In this document: piece after piece, positions 35,931 to 42,015 of the stretch
Position numbering within the stretch: position 1 is the first letter of the stretch
Layout: the number at the start of each line of letters is the position of its first letter
Origin: Halieaceae bacterium UBA5085
GTDB taxonomy: Bacteria; Pseudomonadota; Gammaproteobacteria; Pseudomonadales; Halieaceae
DNA: 42,015 bases
Reading direction: 5' to 3'
Assembly (NCBI GenBank): GCA_002414665.1
Contig: DIAF01000032.1
Location: 65,823-107,837 of the forward strand
The notes under the pieces: generated by a model
Databases searched by the model: none
What the model saw: only the letters and a program-made list of their open reading frames with translations
What the model was told of the DNA's origin: nothing
Made by a program: the position numbers and the translations under genes

Positions 35931-36566
35931 TCAGCTGTAGCTGGGCATCCAGCCGCCGCAGTCTTTCCAGCGATTGACGATTTCGCAGAACAGGTCGGCG
36001 GTGCGCTCCGCGTCGTAGGCTGCGGAGTGCGCCTCGGCGTTGTCGAAGGCGATGCCGGCTTCCTTGCAGGCCTTGGCCAGCACGGTCTGGCCGTAGGCGA
36101 GGCCCGCCAGGGTGGCGGTGTCGAAAAACGAGAAGGGGTGAAACGGATTGCGCTTGATGCTGCAGCGCTCTACCGCCGCATTGACGAAACCGGCGTCGAA
36201 ATGTGCGTTGTGGCCGACCAGGATGGCGCGGTTGCAGCCCTGGTCGCGAATCTCCTTGCGCACAATGCGGAACAATTCGCCGAAGGCGTCCTCTTCGCTC
36301 ATGGCCTCGCGGAACGGGTGCCAGGGGTCGATGCCGGTAAAGTCCAGTGCCGCCTGTTCGATGTTGGCGCCTTCAAAGGGTTTTACGTTGAAGCTCCAGG
36401 TGCGGTGCACCCCGAGGTTGCCATCCTCATCCATGCGCACGATGGTCGCGGCGATTTCCAGTACCGCATCGGTGGCGGCGACGAACCCGCCGGTTTCCAC
36501 ATCCACTACGACCGGCAGAAAGCCGCGGAAACGGTCGCAGATGCGATGTTCTCCCTCGTCGCTCAA
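35931..36566 (-). CDS. rnt: Ribonuclease T
   Basis: A DEDD-type 3'-5' exoribonuclease for tRNA end turnover and rRNA maturation. With the TTG start at 36566 it has 211 residues and begins MSDEGEHRICDRFRGF, closely like the E. coli protein. Catalytic D22 and E24 are in VVDVETGGF; further sites are in VGHNAHFDAGF and the final HSAAYDAERTADLF. This TTG overlaps the pyrC stop (TTGA). An ATG at 36596 in the same frame would add ten residues without similarity, so is less likely. CNRAILVGHNA and KRNPFHPFSFFDTATLAGLA are family hallmarks. Confidence 0.94.
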   Translation of the reverse strand: MSDEGEHRICDRFRGFLPVVVDVETGGFVAATDAVLEIAATIVRMDEDGNLGVHRTWSFNVKPFEGANIEQAALDFTGIDPWHPFREAMSEEDAFGELFRIVRKEIRDQGCNRAILVGHNAHFDAGFVNAAVERCSIKRNPFHPFSFFDTATLAGLAYGQTVLAKACKEAGIAFDNAEAHSAAYDAERTADLFCEIVNRWKDCGGWMPSYS

Positions 36567-37615
36567 CGCCCCGTGGCCTCGCTGCACACCTGCCACTGTA
36601 CCGCTTCGCCTGCGCGCAGTGGAGTCAGGTGGGTGTCGGCGAGCGGGAGCCTGGCGGGTACGGTCCAGGAGGCCTTGCGCAGGGTGATGCGGTCCGTGTT
36701 GCGGGGCAGGCGGTAGAAGTCGGCGCCGAAGTGGCTGGCAAATCCCTCCAGCCGGTCCAGCGCGCCGGCGGCGTCGAAGGCCTCGGCATACAGTTCCAGG
36801 GCGGCGTGAGCCGTATAGCAGCCGGCGCAGCCGCAGGCGGTTTCCTTGCGCCCGGTGGCGTGGGGCGCCGAGTCGGTGCCGAGAAAGAAGCGTGGGCTGC
36901 CGGAGGTGGCGGCGCGCAACAGGGCTTCCTGGTGCGTGTTGCGTTTCAGCACCGGCAGGCAGTAGTAGTGCGGGCGAATGCCGCCCACCAGCATGTCGTT
37001 GCGGTTGAGCAGCAGGTGATGTGCGGTGATGGTCGCCGCGACATTGCCCGGCGCCGAGCTGACGAAGTCGACCGCATCGGCGGTGGTGATGTGTTCCAGT
37101 ACCACGTGTAGCCCGGGGAAGCGCTGCACAATGGGTGCCAGGTGGCGATCGATGAACACCTTTTCCCGATCGAAGATGTCCACGCTGTGGTCGGTGACCT
37201 CGCCGTGGATAAGCAGTGGCAGGTCTGCGTGCTGCATGGCTTCCAGCGTGGGGTACAAGGCTTCGAGTTCAGCGACGCCGGCCTCCGAGTTGGTGGTGGC
37301 GCCGGCGGGGTAGAGCTTCACCGCGTGCACGAAGTCGCTGTCTGCGGCGCGGCGAATCTCCTCGGCGTCTGTGGCATCTGTGAGGTACAGGGTCATCAGC
37401 GGTTCGAAGCGGCGGGGCAAATCGGCCATCGCGGCAAGGATACGCTCACGATAGGCGCCGGCGGCGGCGACTGTGGTCACGGGCGGCGTCAGGTTGGGCA
37501 TCACAATGGCGCGGCCAAAATAACGGGCCATGTCGGCACAGGTATGCGTCAGGGCGCTGTCGTCGCGCAGGTGGACGTGCCAGTCATCGGGGCGTAGGAG
37601 AGAGAGTTCAGTCAC
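36563..37615 (-). CDS. pyrC: Dihydroorotase
   Basis: Catalyses the third step of pyrimidine biosynthesis, cyclising carbamoyl aspartate. The 350-residue length and motifs fit the E. coli type. Zinc ligands H13 and H15 are in DDWHVHLRD. Lysine 100 of VKLYPAGATTNS is the carboxylated bridging residue. HGEVTD and LEHITTADAVDFV supply other ligands, and LGTDSAPHATGRKE the catalytic aspartate. It is upstream of rnt with a four-base overlap, an order also seen in Pseudomonas. Confidence 0.97.
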   Translation of the reverse strand: MTELSLLRPDDWHVHLRDDSALTHTCADMARYFGRAIVMPNLTPPVTTVAAAGAYRERILAAMADLPRRFEPLMTLYLTDATDAEEIRRAADSDFVHAVKLYPAGATTNSEAGVAELEALYPTLEAMQHADLPLLIHGEVTDHSVDIFDREKVFIDRHLAPIVQRFPGLHVVLEHITTADAVDFVSSAPGNVAATITAHHLLLNRNDMLVGGIRPHYYCLPVLKRNTHQEALLRAATSGSPRFFLGTDSAPHATGRKETACGCAGCYTAHAALELYAEAFDAAGALDRLEGFASHFGADFYRLPRNTDRITLRKASWTVPARLPLADTHLTPLRAGEAVQWQVCSEATGR

Positions 37616-37743
37616 GGCAAACCACGGCAGGAAGTGTCAGCGGGGATGGTAACGTAAAGGGCAGGCCACGGGAATACGGGCTGGGAATCCCGCCCCCCCA
37701 GGCGTAAAATGCGGGTTTTTGGCGCCTCAAAGCGGAGCAGTTT

Positions 37744-38964
<1,221 letters not shown>

Positions 38965-39048
38965 GCCGGCGAACGCGCGGGTCTTTGGGTTCCCCCGGTC
39001 GGGTGAGGAGGGGTAGCCCTCCCAGCTGCATGTAACAGGATGACGGGT

Positions 39049-40686
39049 ATGCGTTGCACGCTGCTTTTCCTGATGTCTCTGCTGTTCACCGCGACGGCGT
39101 GGGGCGATGGCGGTAGCGGGGCGGCGCTTCACTCTCCAGATGTTTTGCTGCATGAAGCAGCGCGCGACGATGGGGTCATGGCCGCGTCCGTGGTGCTGGA
39201 CGGTGAAACGCTGTTCCGGGTCCGGGGTATCTCTGCGGCACCGGCGGCTCACCGGGCAGCGAACATCCGCGAGGCGATAATCAACCTGGCGAATGATGCG
39301 ACCCTGGACGCTCATGCGGGAGAGGTGGTCAGTGGCGGAGACAGGATTGTCATCCGTATCGCAGGCCAGCGAATTGCAACGCTGTACCCGGCCGATGCCG
39401 CACTCGAGCAGGTTACGCTGGACGTGCTGGCAGAGGCCAGCATGACCCGGATAGCAGAAGCGGTGGACCGTTATCGCGAAGAGCGCAGTCATCCGCGGCT
39501 GCTGGCCAGCACCGGCCTGCTGCTGGCCATCACGCTGGCCGCCGGCGTATTGCTGTACGCTGTCAAGGCATTGTTCGGCTGGTTCAATCGCCTGATTGAA
39601 AAGGCCGTCAGGAAACGTATTCAGGAGATTGAACGCGCTTCCCACCGGATCATCGATGCAGCACAACTGTGGAGCTGGCTGGGTGGCGTGGTGCGCGGGA
39701 TACGTGCAGTCGCGCTCGTCGCCATTGTCCTGGGCTGGCTGAATGCGTCGCTGGGGCTGTATCCCTGGACGCGCCCCTTCGCCAGCAATCTGTTCCACCT
39801 TATTCTCAACCCGCTGCAGAAGATGGGGACGGGGCTGCTGCAGTCGCTGCCGGACCTGATTTTCCTGGTGTTGCTTGCCATTGTGGTGCGCGCAGTGCTG
39901 CGCGCCACCAAGGTGTTCTTCGAGCGTGTTGACCGGGGCCGTATTCGCCTCGAGAATTTCGACCGCGACTGGGCCATGCCCACGTACCGCATTATGCGTA
40001 TCCTGGTCATTGCCTTCGCGCTGGTGGTGGCCTACCCCTACATTCCCGGCTCGGAGTCCGAAGCCTTCAAGGGAGTGAGTATTTTCCTCGGCGTGGTCTT
40101 CTCCATCGGCTCATCGTCCTTTATTGCCAATATGATCGCGGGCTACAGCCTCACCTATCGCGGGGCATTTCGCGAAGGCGACCGGGTGCGCATCGGCGAC
40201 CACATGGGTGAAGTGGTCAATGTGCGGGCGCTGAGCACGCAGTTGCGCTCCCCCAAAAACGAGGACGTGAACATCCCCAACTCCGAGGTGCTTGGCTCGA
40301 CCGTAGTCAACTACAGCAGTTTTTCCCGCGAGAAGGGGGTTATTCTGCATACCGATGTCGGTATCGGTTACGACACGCCCTGGCGGCAGGTGGAAGCCCT
40401 GTTATTGATGGCGGCCGGGCGTACCGACGGACTGGAAGCCGACCCCGAGCCCTTCGTACTGCAAACGCAGATGGGCGACTTCACCGTCATCTACCAGCTC
40501 AATGCGTACTGCCGGGATGCCACGCGCATGCTGCAAACCTACAGCGAGTTGCACGGACACATTCAGGACGTGTTCAACGAACATGGCGTGCAGATCATGT
40601 CGCCACATTACGAGCACGACCCGGAGGTGCCGAAGGTGGTGCCGCCGGAGGGCTGGTATCCGGCGCCGGCGAAGGCGCCGCAGTGA
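39049..40686 (+). CDS. MscS-family mechanosensitive channel with periplasmic domain
   Basis: A 545-residue inner-membrane protein. A signal-like helix (MRCTLLFLMSLLFTATAWG) precedes about 130 periplasmic residues. Further helices lie around 155-175, 220-245 and 270-295, with a pore-region helix near 325-350. The MscS core follows: GVVFSIGSSSFIANMIAGYSLTYRG, then the beta domain FREGDRVRIGDHMGEVVNV and PNSEVLGSTVVNYS. The pore line GSSSFIANMIAG is like that of the YbdG/YnaI class. The second ATG (39049) has an AACAGGA site at good spacing; the first (39040) has none, so the shorter form is chosen. Its stop is directly next to the stop of the convergent P450. Confidence 0.9.
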   Translation: MRCTLLFLMSLLFTATAWGDGGSGAALHSPDVLLHEAARDDGVMAASVVLDGETLFRVRGISAAPAAHRAANIREAIINLANDATLDAHAGEVVSGGDRIVIRIAGQRIATLYPADAALEQVTLDVLAEASMTRIAEAVDRYREERSHPRLLASTGLLLAITLAAGVLLYAVKALFGWFNRLIEKAVRKRIQEIERASHRIIDAAQLWSWLGGVVRGIRAVALVAIVLGWLNASLGLYPWTRPFASNLFHLILNPLQKMGTGLLQSLPDLIFLVLLAIVVRAVLRATKVFFERVDRGRIRLENFDRDWAMPTYRIMRILVIAFALVVAYPYIPGSESEAFKGVSIFLGVVFSIGSSSFIANMIAGYSLTYRGAFREGDRVRIGDHMGEVVNVRALSTQLRSPKNEDVNIPNSEVLGSTVVNYSSFSREKGVILHTDVGIGYDTPWRQVEALLLMAAGRTDGLEADPEPFVLQTQMGDFTVIYQLNAYCRDATRMLQTYSELHGHIQDVFNEHGVQIMSPHYEHDPEVPKVVPPEGWYPAPAKAPQ

Positions 40687-41949
40687 TTATCCCAGGGTGT
40701 AACGCACCGGCATGGATTTGAGGCCGCCAACGAAGATGGCCTTGATCCACTCCGGGTCGCCGTTGAACTGCATATCCTTCAAGCGCGGCAGCAGTTCGCG
40801 GAAAAAGCACCCCACCTCCAGTGCTGCGAGGTGCTGCCCCAGGCACATGTGCGAGCCATAACCAAAGGCCAGTTGCTGCTTCGGGTCGCGCAACAGGTTG
40901 AGCCGGTTCGGGTGGTCGAAGGCTTCCGGGTCGCGGTTGGCGGCCGGATACCAGAGCGCAATGTTGTCACCTGCCTGAATCTGCTTGCCGTGTAATTCCA
41001 GCGACTCGGTTGCCGTGCGCACCATGTGTCGCACGGGGGATACCCAGCGAATCACTTCTCTCGCAGCGCCCACATCGAGGTCCGGGCGTTCACGCCACAG
41101 GGCCAACTGGTCGGGATGTTCCAGCAGCGCCTTCATGCCGCCACCAATGGCTGCGGATGTGGTGTCGTGACCCGCGCTGGCGGTAATGATGAAGTAGCTG
41201 GCCTGGTCGAGCACATTCATAGGCTCGCCATCCACCTCGGCATTGGCCAGTACCGTGGCCAGGTCGTCCTTCGGGTTCTTCTTGCGGTCTTCAATCACTT
41301 CACTGAAATAGGCGCCAAAATCGTTCAGCACCTCGAGCCCGGCGGTTTCGCTGTCGGCGCGTTGCAGCGCCGGGTCCTGGCTGCCGAACATCTCCTGGGT
41401 CAGCTTGAGCATGGTGCCTTCGGCTTCCCGCGGCAGGCCGAGGATGGAGAGAATAATGCGCAGCGGGAAGAGCAGGGCGATGTCACGCACGAAGTCGCAC
41501 TCACTGCCCATTTCCTGCATTTTGTCCACAAACTCTTTCGACAGCGCTTCCACCTCGGCGCGCAATGACTCGATGCTGCGGGGCAGAAACCATTCCCGGG
41601 TCACCTTGCGCAGTTTCAGGTGCTTGGGCCGGTCCATGTGAATCAGCGTCTCCAGCCCGTTGCGGGTGCCGAAGCGTTCCAGCAGTGCTTCCTCGAATGC
41701 CGTAGGAATGAGCACGGTGCGCGGCGCGCTGAGGAAGCGGTCGTTCTCGCTGCCAATGCGCTTGATATCGTCATAGCGCGATAGCGACCAGAAGGGACGG
41801 TAGTCGGGGTGCTCGACGAGGGCTACCGGGTCGTTGGCACGCAGGTAGTCGAACAGCGCGTACATGCTGCGCTCGTCACCCATAATGTGGGCGTTGAGCA
41901 CGTCGGCGGGTTTGAAGGGGGGCATTTGCTGCTGGCTGGCACCGGTCAC
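40687..41949 (-). CDS. Cytochrome P450
   Basis: A soluble bacterial class I P450 of 420 residues. The oxygen-binding I-helix motif is SAGHDTTSAAI (258-268). ExxR is E298-R301 in REVIRW. The haem loop FGYGSHMCLGQHLA carries the cysteine ligand C369. The start is GTG at 41949, with CAGGAG seven bases upstream. It needs ferredoxin and ferredoxin reductase partners, which are not in the window. The substrate cannot be inferred; such enzymes in related marine bacteria often act on terpenoids, sterols or alkanes. Confidence 0.93.
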   Translation of the reverse strand: MTGASQQQMPPFKPADVLNAHIMGDERSMYALFDYLRANDPVALVEHPDYRPFWSLSRYDDIKRIGSENDRFLSAPRTVLIPTAFEEALLERFGTRNGLETLIHMDRPKHLKLRKVTREWFLPRSIESLRAEVEALSKEFVDKMQEMGSECDFVRDIALLFPLRIILSILGLPREAEGTMLKLTQEMFGSQDPALQRADSETAGLEVLNDFGAYFSEVIEDRKKNPKDDLATVLANAEVDGEPMNVLDQASYFIITASAGHDTTSAAIGGGMKALLEHPDQLALWRERPDLDVGAAREVIRWVSPVRHMVRTATESLELHGKQIQAGDNIALWYPAANRDPEAFDHPNRLNLLRDPKQQLAFGYGSHMCLGQHLAALEVGCFFRELLPRLKDMQFNGDPEWIKAIFVGGLKSMPVRYTLG

Positions 41950-41964
41950 GGCAGGCTCCTGTTG

Positions 41965-42015
41965 TTAGCGCAATTGGTTTTTGTAGACATTGCCGCCTTT
42001 CATCACAAAGCCCAC
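41965..42015 (-). CDS. C-terminal end of an upstream gene, amidohydrolase-like
   Basis: The last 16 codons of a frame entering from the right edge, ending in TAA at 41967-41965: VGFVMKGGNVYKNQLR. The V-x-F-V-M-K-G-G-x-V-Y-K-N ending is common in amidohydrolases (imidazolonepropionase-like), but 16 residues cannot settle it. It lies 15 bases before the P450 GTG and is probably in the same operon. Confidence 0.5.
   Translation of the reverse strand: MGFVMKGGNVYKNQLR

Overview
The window reads as chromosomal DNA of a GC-rich, aerobic, probably marine gammaproteobacterium. Several TonB-dependent receptors, a PhoD phosphatase, a PPi-dependent phosphofructokinase and a Pseudomonas-like gene order around cbrAB and pcnB suggest a Halieaceae/Cellvibrionales-type organism. 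That taxonomy is inference. I found no tRNA, rRNA, insertion sequence, prophage or CRISPR array. Almost all DNA is coding, and many genes overlap by 1 to 11 bases.

Region 1 (1-9002, minus strand) is a dksA - gluQ - cbrX - cbrA - cbrB - [ncRNA] - pcnB - folK - deoxynucleoside kinase block, the order known from Pseudomonas. CbrA (membrane sensor kinase with an SLC5 transporter-like domain) and CbrB (sigma-54 activator) are followed by the only long gene-free gap (2392-2818). That gap has the architecture of a CrcZ-type small RNA: a TGTTAC-N14-GTAAC palindrome, a sigma-54 -24/-12 promoter pointing at pcnB, and a leader with five-triplet CA-rich tracts (AACAATAACAATAACA and three further AANAANAA motifs) plus two repeated hairpins. 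CrcZ sequesters Hfq/Crc in Pseudomonas carbon catabolite repression. A counterpart here is the most interesting item in the window. A 58-residue membrane protein, cbrX, overlaps the cbrA start.

Region 2 (9222-18787) is mostly housekeeping. It holds an aminotransferase - sfsA - M15 carboxypeptidase group, then convergent ppa and its neighbour pfp (both handling pyrophosphate), then an mpl - RND/MMPL transporter - YkgJ-like - LON-domain operon.

Region 3 (18804-31049) is a nutrient-acquisition zone. A TonB receptor and PhoD phosphatase lie behind four 7-bp half-sites with 11-bp periodicity that look like two tandem Pho boxes, with a strong terminator between the two genes. A BlaI/M56 regulator pair is divergent from a second TonB receptor, which is followed by a 2-oxoglutarate/Fe(II)-type oxygenase and a small membrane-anchored protein. 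A third TonB receptor (siderophore type) sits behind a 43-bp perfect palindrome containing a Fur box.

Region 4 (31065-42015) has pyruvate:flavodoxin oxidoreductase (nifJ) with a dihydroorotate-dehydrogenase-like partner, behind an Fnr/Anr-like site placed exactly at -41.5 from the start predicted by a TATAGT box. It also carries pyrC-rnt, argG, an MscS-type channel, and a cytochrome P450 preceded by the tail of what looks like an amidohydrolase.
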